Source: Thaumasiovibrio subtropicus
Lineage (GTDB): Bacteria > Pseudomonadota > Gammaproteobacteria > Enterobacterales > Vibrionaceae
Direction of reading: 5' to 3'
Assembly (NCBI RefSeq): GCF_019703835.1
Contig: NZ_AP023054.1
Span: 2,665,580-2,729,579, forward strand
Length of the DNA: 64,000 nt
How positions within the stretch are numbered: the first letter of the stretch is position 1; each line of letters starts with the position of its first letter. This document shows positions 1 to 8,977 of the stretch, in pieces. The notes under the pieces are model-generated. The model was not told the origin of the DNA. It worked only from the letters and a program-made list of their open reading frames with translations, and searched no databases. Position numbers and translations under genes: made by a program.

Positions 1-662
1 AAGCGTTGCAACTGTGTCGGCACTAAAGAGGCGTGACTGACATGGCGTAATGCGTCTAGCACCTCATCTTCAGGCAAGGTCAATATCGCGCCACAAGATA
101 ACCAGCGCCACACAATCGCTAAACCAGAGATGTGAAAGAGCGGCAGTGAAAGTAACCAATCATTATCGGCGGTGAAAGGGAGTTTACTCAGCACCCCTTT
201 CGCCGCTGCCAAATGCGTGGCAGCACTGTGCACAACCGCTTTCGGGATGCCAGTGGACCCCGATGTCAACGTTAAGGTAAGGGGTTGATTTTCGTCCCAA
301 GCCAATGGCGCATGCTTCGTCGCCCCTTGTCGCTCGAAAGGGTCAAAATGATCAACATCAAGGATCGCACCAGCACCAAGATGTTTAAGGATTTTCTCTG
401 CGTCAGGCAGTTGCGGATGCGTGATCAATAGTGTGCGGTGGCTTTCACTCGCTGCCAGCAATAGATAAATGAGTTCAACTCGATTTTGACTAGCAACGAC
501 TAGAGGGGCCTGACTCGGTTGCGTTGCCAGCCAGTGCCGCCAAGCGGTAACATGCTGGCAGAGTTGAATCCAAGTAACCCGCTTATCGCCTTGCTGCAAA
601 GCGACAGTATCCGGTTTCTGAGCCGCGTACTGTCGCCACGGATATGTATCAAATTGAAGCAT
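1..662 (-). CDS. menE: O-succinylbenzoate--CoA ligase MenE (5' part, cut by window edge)
   Basis: Acyl-CoA synthetase of menaquinone biosynthesis that activates o-succinylbenzoate with ATP and CoA in the cytoplasm. The first 220 residues are present and begin MLQFDTYPWR. An AMP-binding P-loop motif (TLTSGSTGIPK, about residues 131-141) marks it as an ANL-superfamily enzyme. The ATG at 662 lies 5 bases after the menC stop, so the two are probably translated from one message. The remaining C-terminal half lies beyond position 1. The name rests on the AMP-binding motif and on its place at the end of a men operon. Confidence 0.9.
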   Translation of the reverse strand, partial: MLQFDTYPWRQYAAQKPDTVALQQGDKRVTWIQLCQHVTAWRHWLATQPSQAPLVVASQNRVELIYLLLAASESHRTLLITHPQLPDAEKILKHLGAGAILDVDHFDPFERQGATKHAPLAWDENQPLTLTLTSGSTGIPKAVVHSAATHLAAAKGVLSKLPFTADNDWLLSLPLFHISGLAIVWRWLSCGAILTLPEDEVLDALRHVSHASLVPTQLQR

Positions 663-667
663 GCAAG

Positions 668-1642
668 CTAAGCACTCTGCCAAACAATTTGCATCGCGTG
701 TTTGACTGGCAACGATGAACCAGGCCAAACAGGCTCAACTTGCTCCATAAAGAGCTGCATCGTATCCAAGCCCGGGATGGATTCCGGTGTTTTCCACTTC
801 GCAAAGCGCGCTAATTGGTTCAAGCCAAGGCTAGACTCCAAGCTCGAACTAATCACAGTTTCAAGCTTCAATTCATGGGCTTTCTCAATCAAGGCGATAC
901 ACTTTTGCACTGAGCCCATCAAGGTTGGTTTGATAACGATAGCCGCCAAGCCCGGCTCCGCGGAAAGCTCAAAGCCTTCATCACGTAAGGTTTCATCCCA
1001 CGCGATGGCAATGCCTGTCTCTGCTGCAAATGCCAAACTCTGCTCTGGTGTTTGACAAGGCTCTTCCAAGAATGCGATACCGTGGCGGTTTTCAGGTTTC
1101 ACATACTTCGCAAATTGCTGTGCCTTGAGTGGCGTCCATTGACGATTGGCATCTAAGCGTAAGCGGATGTCCGGAATCGCATCAACAAACATATTGGCGA
1201 CCATGCCATCACGCACGGCTTCGTAAAGCCCCACTTTGATTTTTGCCACTTTGTCTCCGGCTTGCTGCGCCAGCGTCACCACCAGCTCATCAGGATCACC
1301 ACTGCACAGTGGCGCGACGCGATAATCCCCCTCTGCAGGTAGCGCACTGGTTAACTCTAACTGGGCCATGGAAAGTCCAAACGCCACGGAAGGATACAGC
1401 GACTCAACACTGGCCACCGCTTCGCCGTTTTGCCAAGCCTGCACCCAAGGTAGCGCCTGTGCTAACGCCTCATCAAGGCTTTCATGGCTAAACTCAGGTA
1501 AGGGCGCAATTTCGCCCCACCCAGTCTGCTCGCCTTCAGTCAGTTTCACGAGTAGCCCCTCACGGCTTTTTAAACGCTGGTTTCTTAGAATAACCATTGA
1601 GTCCATCGCCAATTCATAGCGATAGAGGGTAGCGGTACGCAT
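668..1642 (-). CDS. menC: o-succinylbenzoate synthase MenC
   Basis: Enolase-superfamily enzyme that dehydrates SHCHC to o-succinylbenzoate. Its 324 residues match the family length. The expected active-site residues are visible: the KxK pair K134/K136 (AKIKVG), metal ligands D164 (LDAN), E193 (FLEEP) and D216 (WDET), and the opposite-face lysine K238 (VIKPT). It follows menH after a 38-base gap that holds no gene. In the order I know from E. coli, menB sits exactly there, so its absence is notable. The enzyme is cytoplasmic and part of the men operon read from menF downwards. Confidence 0.95.
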   Translation of the reverse strand: MRTATLYRYELAMDSMVILRNQRLKSREGLLVKLTEGEQTGWGEIAPLPEFSHESLDEALAQALPWVQAWQNGEAVASVESLYPSVAFGLSMAQLELTSALPAEGDYRVAPLCSGDPDELVVTLAQQAGDKVAKIKVGLYEAVRDGMVANMFVDAIPDIRLRLDANRQWTPLKAQQFAKYVKPENRHGIAFLEEPCQTPEQSLAFAAETGIAIAWDETLRDEGFELSAEPGLAAIVIKPTLMGSVQKCIALIEKAHELKLETVISSSLESSLGLNQLARFAKWKTPESIPGLDTMQLFMEQVEPVWPGSSLPVKHAMQIVWQSA

Positions 1643-1680
1643 CGCAACTCCTTAAAATTCTTGATTTAGACGCCAGAAGA

Positions 1681-2463
1681 TCAGTAATGATGTGATAAAC
1701 AGGCGCGCAAGGCCCGACAAAAAGCGTCTGGTGCTTCAGCATGTGTATTATGGCCAGCCCCTGCAATCACGGTCTTCTCAACACCATGTGCATCGGCTAA
1801 CGCTAAAAATTTTGCATCTCGCTCACCGACCATATAGTAAACAGCCTGCGGCAGTGCGTTGAGGTGTTCGGACAACAAGGGTTGATGACCAAGTGACGTC
1901 GCCATCATCATAGCGGCAACGGTTTCACCATTACCCCGCCGCCGCACCTTGATCAAAGCTTGTCGCTGTTGTTGATTCAGATGGGCGAAAACTGGTTGTT
2001 GATACCAATCATCCAGTACCTCTGCCAATGGTTCTTGCGCGAATCGATCCGCCCAGCGTTGATCATGATTCAAACGGGCCTTTCGTTCCTTTATGGGCAG
2101 TCCAAAATGTCCCCCTTCAAGCACTAGTGCTCGAAGTCCAGATCGCACGCCAAGCGGTTGCTGTATCGCATGATACATAGCGACCCTCGCGCCCATCGAG
2201 TAACCGACCAGCGCATAGTCATCTATCGCCAATGCCTTTAAGGTTTCACTTAGCTGTCGGTGCGCATCCGCAAAACCCTGTTGTGGGTCGACCGCAATAG
2301 AGGTACTGAATCCATGTCCCGGCAAATCAATGCAAACACACCGATAGTCCGCTTGCATCCGTTCGACAATGGCTAACCAGTCTCGACTATCACCCAATAA
2401 GCCATGTAAAAAGACCAAAGTAGGCTGACTTTCGCTTCCCTCACTAACCGAGTAAAGCGTCAT
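1681..2463 (-). CDS. menH: SHCHC synthase MenH (alpha/beta hydrolase)
   Basis: 2-succinyl-6-hydroxy-2,4-cyclohexadiene-1-carboxylate synthase, which eliminates pyruvate from SEPHCHC in menaquinone synthesis. The alpha/beta-hydrolase triad is visible: nucleophile S89 in GYSMG, D216 in VGERDAKF and H238 in GAGHNTHAEAP. Its 260 residues fit the family. The start overlaps the end of menD by 20 bases, implying translational coupling. A generic hydrolase would be hard to exclude by motif alone, but the operon position between menD and menC settles the call. Confidence 0.93.
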   Translation of the reverse strand: MTLYSVSEGSESQPTLVFLHGLLGDSRDWLAIVERMQADYRCVCIDLPGHGFSTSIAVDPQQGFADAHRQLSETLKALAIDDYALVGYSMGARVAMYHAIQQPLGVRSGLRALVLEGGHFGLPIKERKARLNHDQRWADRFAQEPLAEVLDDWYQQPVFAHLNQQQRQALIKVRRRGNGETVAAMMMATSLGHQPLLSEHLNALPQAVYYMVGERDAKFLALADAHGVEKTVIAGAGHNTHAEAPDAFCRALRACLSHHY

Positions 2464-4123
2464 TTTTAATACTCACGAGCAGATCTTTCAGCAGTTGCCC
2501 CGCTTCTCCCGCCGGCGTTTTAACTTCAATTAACGTCACTCGAGGTTGCTTAAGTCCTGACGCAATCTGAGTGAATAAATCAGCCAAGCTCTGCGGCGCA
2601 TAATAGTCTAAACCAAACATCCTCGCCGCATGTTCAAAGTCCAAGCCATGAGGCATGCGATACAGTGGTGACTTTTGCTGTTCAGGGACAGGCAGCATAT
2701 CAAAAATACCGCCGCCATCGTTGTTGATCACCGTCAAGACCAAGGGCTGCCCCGCGTGTGCTAATAGGCCAAGGCTATTTAGGTCATACAAGCAAGACGT
2801 GTCACCCATCAAGGCGAGCATCGGTTTCTGTCTCGCCCGTTGAACCCCGGCAATCGTTGCGGTTAAACCATCAATACCCGACGCGCCGCGATTAGTGAAC
2901 ACCGCCGTTTGCCACTGATCAGCTAACATATCGAGCAGGCGCACGACGAGACTATTGCCGACAAAAAGATCCACACCTTCGTCTATTGCGTTCAATACAT
3001 TGGCTGCAATGCTCAACTCATCAAAGCCTTGTTGCTGCCAAGGTTGAGGTAGAGCCGCAAGCTCCGCCGCCCAATCCGCATGTTGCGATGAAGAGACAGT
3101 CTCCAATGCCACATTCACCCACTCTGCAACGGTCGCTTTGATGCGGGTATGGGCACTGTACTCGGGCTGTAAACGTCGAGGAGATGGCTCGACAATCCAA
3201 TGCTCGCCACGAAAGTCTGCTAGCCATTGACCCAGTCGCTTAGAGACAAAGCGTGCGCCTAATTGGAGAACAAATGTCGCTTGCGAGAAATGTTCACGAC
3301 AAGCCTCATTGTTCAGCCAAATATCATAACCGCGCCAAGCGCTGCTGCCGCCACTTTGCACGTCGGCCAGGAGTGGCCAGCCCAAACGACGCGCCAGTAC
3401 TTTGACTTCTGACAGCACATGAGGCGGTAGCTGACCGGCAAGAATGACGCCTTTTTCCTGCTGCATTTGCGGCCACTGGGCGGGTACTATCGGCACCTGC
3501 TTTGGCATTAAATAGCGATCAAACGGCGTATCACCATCAAACCATTGGGTCAACGGCTCCAAGTAATCACTGACCTCAAGCGGTTCATCGCCATACAGCG
3601 GCTCGGGGAAAGGGCAATTAATGTGCACTGGGCCATAAACTTGTCGGCCAACCAAAGCATCGACACTGCCCACCAGCCAAGGCGCGCTGTGCTGTAAAGA
3701 AGGCGACGGCAACTGCAAGTCGCCCGTCACGTGAGACGAGAAAATGCCGCGTTGTTCTATTGCTTGATTCGCCCCAACATTGACCAACTCTTTAGGGCGG
3801 TCAGCGCTCAAGACGATCAATTTCTCGCCCGTCAGGTTTGCTTCCGCGATTGCTGGGAGCAAATTTGCCACCGCCGTGCCCGAAGTCGTGACTATCGCAA
3901 CACGTCGTTGAGACGCTTTTGCCAACCCTAGTGCAAGAAAGCCAAGGCCACGTTCATCGAAATGGGTATGTAAGGTGAGTTTTCGGTTCGCTTGCGCTTC
4001 TAACGTCAACGGTGTGGAGCGTGAGCCCGGCGCAATGCAGATGTCTTCCACACCATGCCGAGTCAAAGATTCGAGAATTAAACGCGACCAGAGACGATTC
4101 ACGCTGGCTTGTTCAGACTTCAA
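2444..4123 (-). CDS. menD: SEPHCHC synthase MenD
   Basis: Thiamine-diphosphate enzyme that joins isochorismate and 2-oxoglutarate, the first committed step of menaquinone synthesis. Its 559 residues are the usual length. The N-terminal Pyr domain carries IAPGSRSTPLTL near residue 30. The C-terminal PP domain has the ThDP/Mg motif GDTS followed by NNDGGGIFDMLP around residue 470. The start codon is TTG at 4123, 32 bases after the menF stop. The rare start may lower expression relative to menF. Confidence 0.95.
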   Translation of the reverse strand: MKSEQASVNRLWSRLILESLTRHGVEDICIAPGSRSTPLTLEAQANRKLTLHTHFDERGLGFLALGLAKASQRRVAIVTTSGTAVANLLPAIAEANLTGEKLIVLSADRPKELVNVGANQAIEQRGIFSSHVTGDLQLPSPSLQHSAPWLVGSVDALVGRQVYGPVHINCPFPEPLYGDEPLEVSDYLEPLTQWFDGDTPFDRYLMPKQVPIVPAQWPQMQQEKGVILAGQLPPHVLSEVKVLARRLGWPLLADVQSGGSSAWRGYDIWLNNEACREHFSQATFVLQLGARFVSKRLGQWLADFRGEHWIVEPSPRRLQPEYSAHTRIKATVAEWVNVALETVSSSQHADWAAELAALPQPWQQQGFDELSIAANVLNAIDEGVDLFVGNSLVVRLLDMLADQWQTAVFTNRGASGIDGLTATIAGVQRARQKPMLALMGDTSCLYDLNSLGLLAHAGQPLVLTVINNDGGGIFDMLPVPEQQKSPLYRMPHGLDFEHAARMFGLDYYAPQSLADLFTQIASGLKQPRVTLIEVKTPAGEAGQLLKDLLVSIKNDALLG

Positions 4124-4155
4124 TACGTTTCTCGCTTTTTCAGATTGTCAGGAAA

Positions 4156-5472
4156 TTACGCCGTTTGTTGGTGAGGCAGTGGGGAGTTATTTTCCAGTAA
4201 ACTCTTCAAAGTCGCCGTTTTGCGCTCCAGCTCTTGCCACTCCATGTCCGCAACGGAACCTGGGACAATACCTGCACCCGCAAACAGATGGATTTCATTG
4301 CCCACCATGAGTGCGCTTCTCAGTGCAACACAAAACTCACTTTGATGGTTACCAAGATATCCCACTGAGCCACTATACCAACCACGTGCAAAGGGTTCGT
4401 TTTCAAGTATATATTGGTATGCCATCTCGCGCGGCAAACCTGCCACAGCGGCCGTTGGCTGCAAACACTGCAACATTTCCGCATGGCGCATATCATGAGG
4501 CACACACGCTTTAATTGGACGCTTTAAGTGTTGTACCTGACGCAGTTTCACTAGCTCAGGCTTTAACGCGGTTTCAATCGACTGGCTAAGCGGGGACAAG
4601 CGCGCTTCAATATCATTGACGACCAATTGATTTTCGTAGCGGTTCTTCTCATCGTTTAATAGCCACGACGACAATTTGGCATCATCATTCGCATCTTTGC
4701 CACGCCCAATCGTACCGGCAAGCGCTTCGGTCAGCACTTGGTCATCTCGGCGCAGCATCAAGCGCTCCGGCGTCGAGCCGACAAAACTGTGCTTTGGGCT
4801 CAATGCCATCATAAAGTGGTAACTGCGTGGGTTCACGGCACAACTCGCTTTTAGCAGCTGTGCCGGCGTCACGACATTAGCCATTTGCAAGGTTGTGCGG
4901 CGTGCCAAAACGACTTTCTCAAGCGCGGTATCTTCAATGTCTGCCAGCGCTTGATTTACCATTCGCGTCCAATCATTTTGGTCCGGCGAGTAGTGAACAG
5001 AGACAATGTCGCTGTCTGGCAATGGCACATTGGTCAGCTCTAAACGTAAGTCGTTTAAAAGGTCAATCAGCTTCTCTTTTTCGCCTGACACATTAACGGC
5101 CAAGCGCCAAAAACCATCTTGGCGAACCAATTCAATTTGCGGTAAAAAGAAGAAGGAGGGCATACAGCGGCGATTTGCCGCGGTACGACCATCAAAAGAG
5201 AGCCCGCCCCAAATGCGCTGTCCATCGGTCAAGGTCTCTTCGGCAACGGCGGGATCGGTAAACGTTGACACCTGTCCAAGTGCAACGATCTCTTCGCGGC
5301 CATCACGGTGTTGCCAATAGAATTTGGGAAATACTGCCTGTGCGTCAAGCCAATCAATTAAATCCACATTAGCGGGCCAATCCAACGGCGTTTCCAACCG
5401 GATCGGCGCCGAGAAAGGGACAGTGGCTATCGTTTCTGTTAATGCTTCGACGGCACTATGTAAAGCGCTCAA
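4156..5472 (-). CDS. menF: isochorismate synthase MenF
   Basis: Chorismate-utilising enzyme that converts chorismate to isochorismate and feeds MenD. The 438 residues end in the MST-family catalytic domain, with LEKVVLARRT, FVGSTPERL, EALAGTIGRG, the GxPRE segment (AGLPREMAYQ) and GIVPGSVADMEWQELERK. The reading frame starts with TTG at 5472, preceded by GAGG at a suitable distance. It is the first gene of the men operon; the promoter should lie in the 557-base gap toward alaA. EntC-type synthases look similar, but the neighbouring menD, menH and menC make MenF the right name. Confidence 0.93.
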   Translation of the reverse strand: MSALHSAVEALTETIATVPFSAPIRLETPLDWPANVDLIDWLDAQAVFPKFYWQHRDGREEIVALGQVSTFTDPAVAEETLTDGQRIWGGLSFDGRTAANRRCMPSFFFLPQIELVRQDGFWRLAVNVSGEKEKLIDLLNDLRLELTNVPLPDSDIVSVHYSPDQNDWTRMVNQALADIEDTALEKVVLARRTTLQMANVVTPAQLLKASCAVNPRSYHFMMALSPKHSFVGSTPERLMLRRDDQVLTEALAGTIGRGKDANDDAKLSSWLLNDEKNRYENQLVVNDIEARLSPLSQSIETALKPELVKLRQVQHLKRPIKACVPHDMRHAEMLQCLQPTAAVAGLPREMAYQYILENEPFARGWYSGSVGYLGNHQSEFCVALRSALMVGNEIHLFAGAGIVPGSVADMEWQELERKTATLKSLLENNSPLPHQQTA

Positions 5473-5772
5473 AGGAACCTCACACTACGGGACTACAACA
5501 CACTCGGCTTGAAAACAAATCGGCCATACAGGGACTTCACAATATCGAGCCCTCGGCTAGGTTGTTTTATCAAGGGTATTATTAATAACCAAGAAAAAGT
5601 AATCTTCAATTCTACCTCATTCAATAGGGAAATGGGAATGCAACCACTTCAATCCCTTATTAAAACCACCTTATTCTCATGCTTTCCGACTGACTACCCA
5701 CACATCAACCATAATCAGGCATTCACTTAAGCCTCGCCCTCACCGACTCCAATACCGCTGGAATCGAGTAAC

Positions 5773-5824
5773 GCCATCGCCATCGCCATCGCCATCGCCA
5801 TCGCCATCGCCATCGCCATCGCCA
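5773..5824. repeat. GCCATC hexanucleotide microsatellite, about 8.5 units
   Basis: Eight perfect tandem copies of GCCATC plus a GCCA remainder lie in the menF-alaA intergenic region. Perfect arrays of this kind are prone to slipped-strand mispairing. Because it lies between divergent genes, a length change would alter promoter spacing or leader length rather than a protein. Confidence 0.95.
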
Positions 5825-5979
5825 ATCATCTGTGTTTTAAGGCACGATGCACTACTTTCTGCCCTATTTGCCGATCACTCCTTTCAGTTACTTGAAGCGA
5901 ACATCATCAACAGCAGAATATAATCATTAATTTTAAATTTCCTCGCTATTTTTTTCTAAAAAGGGTTCCTTTTAGGCAC

Positions 5980-6008
5980 TTGAGTAGTGTAATTTGAAAG
6001 CATAATAA
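5980..6008 (+). promoter_or_regulatory. sigma70-like promoter of alaA
   Basis: TTGAGT at 5980-5985 and TAATAA at 6003-6008 are separated by 17 bases. The expected transcription start is near 6015, leaving a short leader with CAGGA before the ATG at 6030. Recognised by consensus only. Confidence 0.5.
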
Positions 6009-6029
6009 CGAAATACAGGAATCAAACAC

Positions 6030-7244
6030 ATGTACGATCTGGGGATGTCAAACAAACTTGACAATGTCTGCTACGAAATACGCGGTCCAGTACTCAAACA
6101 TGCTAAGCGCATGGAGGAAGAGGGGCAGAAAATTCTGAAATTGAATATTGGCAACCCCGCCCCGTTTGGTTTCGATGCCCCAGATGAAATCCTCGTTGAT
6201 GTGATTCGCAACATGCCAACCTCCCAAGGTTATGCCGATTCGAAAGGGATCTACCCTGCGCGCAAAGCCGTTGTTCAACACTATCAAAAACGTGGCCTGC
6301 TCGATCTTGATGTGGAAGATGTTTATATCGGCAACGGGGTATCCGAGCTCATCGTGATGTCGATGCAAGCCTTGCTCAACAACAACGATGAGATCCTCGT
6401 GCCCGCCCCGGATTACCCGCTTTGGACCGCGGCCATTGCGCTCTCTGGGGGTAAACCTGTCCACTATATGTGTGATGAAGAAGCCAATTGGTATCCCGAT
6501 ATCGACGATATCAAGAAAAAGATCACCAAAAATACTCGCGGCATTGTGTTGATCAACCCGAATAACCCAACTGGCGCTGTCTATAGCCGTGACTTCTTAC
6601 TTGAAGTGATCGAAGTCGCTCGCCAAAACAAACTAATCATCTTTGCTGACGAGATCTATGACAAGATTCTCTATGATGGTGCGATTCATCACTCGATTGC
6701 GCCACTCGCAAAAGACTTACTCTGCGTGACATTCAATGGGTTATCGAAATCTTATCGTGTTTGTGGTTTCCGCTCTGGTTGGATGCTCATTTCAGGCCCG
6801 CGCCATCTAGCAAAAGGCTACATTGCCGGACTTGATATGCTCGCCTCCATGCGGCTCTGTGCCAATGTGCCCATGCAGCATGCCATTCAAACCGCGTTAG
6901 GGGGCTATCAGAGCATCAATGAACTCATTCTGCCCGGCGGACGTTTATTAGAGCAGCGCGACAAAGCTTATGAAATGCTCAATGCAATTGATGGGGTGAG
7001 CTGCGTGAAACCTAAAGGTGCGCTCTATCTCTTCCCTAAGATTGATACCAAGCGCTTTAAGATTAAAGATGATCAACAAATGGTGCTCGACTTCCTCATT
7101 CAGGAAAAAGTACTCCTCGTACAAGGCACCGGATTTAACTGGCCAAAACCAGACCATTTCCGTATCGTCACCCTACCGCGTGTCGATGATTTAGAGATGG
7201 CCATCAGCCGCTTTGAACGCTTTATTCATAACTACAACCAATAA
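6030..7244 (+). CDS. alaA: glutamate-pyruvate aminotransferase AlaA
   Basis: PLP-dependent class I/II aminotransferase that makes alanine from pyruvate and glutamate. The 404 residues are closely similar to the E. coli AlaA sequence as I remember it throughout (NVCYEIRGPVLKHAKR near the start, NIGNPAPFGFDAPDEI near residue 40). Catalytic K240 sits in GLSKSYR, D207 in FADEIYDK and the carboxylate-binding arginine in GFRSGW. I keep the ATG at 6030, which has CAGGA upstream; the internal ATG at 6045 is too close to its GGGG. A strong terminator follows at 7276-7312. Confidence 0.96.
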   Translation: MYDLGMSNKLDNVCYEIRGPVLKHAKRMEEEGQKILKLNIGNPAPFGFDAPDEILVDVIRNMPTSQGYADSKGIYPARKAVVQHYQKRGLLDLDVEDVYIGNGVSELIVMSMQALLNNNDEILVPAPDYPLWTAAIALSGGKPVHYMCDEEANWYPDIDDIKKKITKNTRGIVLINPNNPTGAVYSRDFLLEVIEVARQNKLIIFADEIYDKILYDGAIHHSIAPLAKDLLCVTFNGLSKSYRVCGFRSGWMLISGPRHLAKGYIAGLDMLASMRLCANVPMQHAIQTALGGYQSINELILPGGRLLEQRDKAYEMLNAIDGVSCVKPKGALYLFPKIDTKRFKIKDDQQMVLDFLIQEKVLLVQGTGFNWPKPDHFRIVTLPRVDDLEMAISRFERFIHNYNQ

Positions 7245-7275
7245 AACTTAACCTCAATACCTAGCAGAAATACCC

Positions 7276-7312
7276 GACCCGTTAGACGTAACGTTTAGCG
7301 GGTCTTTCTTTA
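7276..7312 (+). terminator. rho-independent terminator of alaA
   Basis: A stem GACCCG/CGGGTC with further internal pairing (7276-7304) is followed by a T-rich tail, 32 bases after the alaA stop. Confidence 0.8.
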
Positions 7313-7403
7313 CGTTTTCCCTACAAAACATGACAAAAATCGCCACCTTCGAGTGTTAATCTTTTTATACAGAGTAAAACTCAAGGATAAGGAATAAAAC
7401 AGC

Positions 7404-7814
7404 ATGAAAAAGGCGATTGTCACCGTCACTTTAGGTCTCATTCTTACCGCATGCGCTTCGCACGAAGATGTTCGTCCAGGCGCAGACGGCGTTCACTATG
7501 TCTCCATTGCAGCCTCAGATGCCAAATCGGCATCACGCGAAGCGATTAAGCAGGCGCAAAGCTATTGTGATTCACATCAGCAAGGTATGTATGTCGTTGA
7601 CGAAGATAACTTCTATGAAGGCACCATGACGCAAGATCAATACGAAACCCATAAAACGATCGCCAATGTTGCCTCTGCAGCAGGCACGGCACTCTGGGTG
7701 TTTGGTGATGGTAAAGTCGATGATGCAGGCGGTGTCGCCGCCATCGCGGGCGGCATTTACGGTGCTTCACTGGAAGATCCATATGTCACCACCTTGAGCT
7801 TCCAGTGTAAGTAA
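7404..7814 (+). CDS. small predicted lipoprotein of unknown function
   Basis: A 136-residue protein with a lipoprotein signal peptide: MKKAIVTVTLGLILTAC, with C17 as the lipidated cysteine in lipobox LTAC. The mature part has a charged middle and a glycine/alanine-rich stretch near residues 90-123 (ASAAGTALWVFGDGK, GGVAAIAGGIYG) that could be a membrane-inserting hairpin, and ends in a lone cysteine before the final lysine. AAGGATAAGGAATAAAAC precedes the ATG. It is flanked by alaA and yfbR, which I recall as neighbours elsewhere, so it may be a family-specific insertion. I do not recognise a function. Confidence 0.8.
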   Translation: MKKAIVTVTLGLILTACASHEDVRPGADGVHYVSIAASDAKSASREAIKQAQSYCDSHQQGMYVVDEDNFYEGTMTQDQYETHKTIANVASAAGTALWVFGDGKVDDAGGVAAIAGGIYGASLEDPYVTTLSFQCK

Positions 7815-7983
7815 CACCCTATTTTTCAAAGCCCAAGGGTTCCCTTTTGGAGATGCTTGATAAATCCCCTATCTAGTCTTGCATCTCCACCTTTCTGCTT
7901 TTTCATCGACCAACTTTTCGATTGATGCCATCAATCACTGCTGATAACGTGGACAGACAACTCATTTTTGACGGGGAGTAAGC

Positions 7984-8568
7984 ATGTCTGTCAGCCATTT
8001 TTTTGCCCACCTTTCACGCATGAAGTTAATTCATCGTTGGCCTTTAATGCGCAATGTCTCCACCGAAAATATCAGCGAACATAGCATGATGGTGGCCTTC
8101 GTTGCTCACGGTCTCGCCTTAATTAAGAACAAACACTTTGGTGGCAAGGCCAACCCCGAAAAAGTCGCGTTACTTGCACTCTTCCACGATGCCAGCGAAG
8201 TGCTCACCGGTGATATGCCAACCCCAATCAAGTATTACAACCCAGCCATCGCTAAAGAGTACAAGAAGATTGAGCTTGCGGCTGAGCAAAAACTCCTCTC
8301 AATGCTGCCCGAAGAATTTCGAGACGACTACGCACCGCTGCTTGATAGCGAATGCATCGACAAAGCCGATTACGCCATTGTCAAACAAGCTGACACCCTG
8401 TGTGCCTACATTAAGTGCTTGGAAGAACTCTCCATGGGTAACCATGAATTTGTTCAAGCGAAGAAACGCTTAGAAGAGATGTTAGAGCAGCGTCGCACCC
8501 CTGAGCTCACTTACTTTGAGGAGGTCTTTATCCCCAGTTTTGAACTGACCTTGGATGAGATCAGTTAG
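7984..8568 (+). CDS. yfbR: 5'-deoxynucleotidase YfbR
   Basis: HD-domain phosphohydrolase that removes the 5' phosphate from deoxynucleoside monophosphates, a nucleotide-pool housekeeping step. The 194 residues resemble the E. coli protein throughout. The metal ligands are in place: H33 (ISEHS), H68-D69 (FHDASE) and D137 (KQADTL). GGGGAG sits before the ATG. The next gene downstream, beyond a MITE-like element, is a dGTPase, so two dNTP-pool enzymes lie side by side. Confidence 0.96.
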   Translation: MSVSHFFAHLSRMKLIHRWPLMRNVSTENISEHSMMVAFVAHGLALIKNKHFGGKANPEKVALLALFHDASEVLTGDMPTPIKYYNPAIAKEYKKIELAAEQKLLSMLPEEFRDDYAPLLDSECIDKADYAIVKQADTLCAYIKCLEELSMGNHEFVQAKKRLEEMLEQRRTPELTYFEEVFIPSFELTLDEIS

Positions 8569-8594
8569 GGTTGATGCGCTCCCCTTTCCCTTAA

Positions 8595-8872
8595 TATACT
8601 CAAACCACCTCAAGATGCAGGATTCAGAAGCGGCCTAGCGCGTCTAAGTCAAGGTAAAGATACCAAGGCAAAGGTGTGAAGGAATGGCTTTCCCTTTCAA
8701 ACACCTTTAACGCTGAAATCGGGGCGCTAGTCGCTTCCCGAAGGGCGAGTTTTCTAGGCTCGCCACCGTCGTTACTGTTTTTTAATTTAGTCCACTAGAT
8801 CTTCAAAACAGTGCCTTGTTGACAAGCCTAGAAACTCTCGCTGAACAAGCATCTTGAGGTGGTTTGAGTATA
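8595..8872. mobile_element. MITE-like inverted-repeat element, copy 1 (long form)
   Basis: A 278-base non-coding element bounded by TATACTCAAACCACCTCAAG and its complement ending in GAGTATA. It belongs to the same family as the copies at 18651, 25148 and 57273. Internal inverted repeats (a CCTAGAAA-type arm and a GCTAGTC-type arm) would let each half fold on itself. It has no transposase. It carries an extra stretch of about 13 bases near the left end that the 265-base copies lack. It lies between yfbR and dgt. Confidence 0.85.
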
Positions 8873-8977
8873 ACCCTGTTACACTTAGAAAAACACGATA
8901 CGTCAGCAAGTTAAGGTAGCCAAGAAAGCGAAAAACGCTGGCTATCGTTCACTCTTAATGTAATGGAAGCGCTCGCG

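Larger units (their letters stand above)
5473..6029. other. menF-alaA divergent intergenic region
   Basis: This 557-base gap separates two divergent genes. It holds a hexanucleotide microsatellite (5773-5824) and a sigma70-like promoter for alaA (5980-6008). A 73-codon open frame at 5509-5730 has no ribosome-binding site or recognisable similarity, and I do not believe it is a gene. Confidence 0.6.

Noticed and set aside
5509..5730. 73-codon open frame upstream of alaA
   Set aside because: No ribosome-binding site, no recognisable pattern, and it lies in a region expected to hold the menF promoter.
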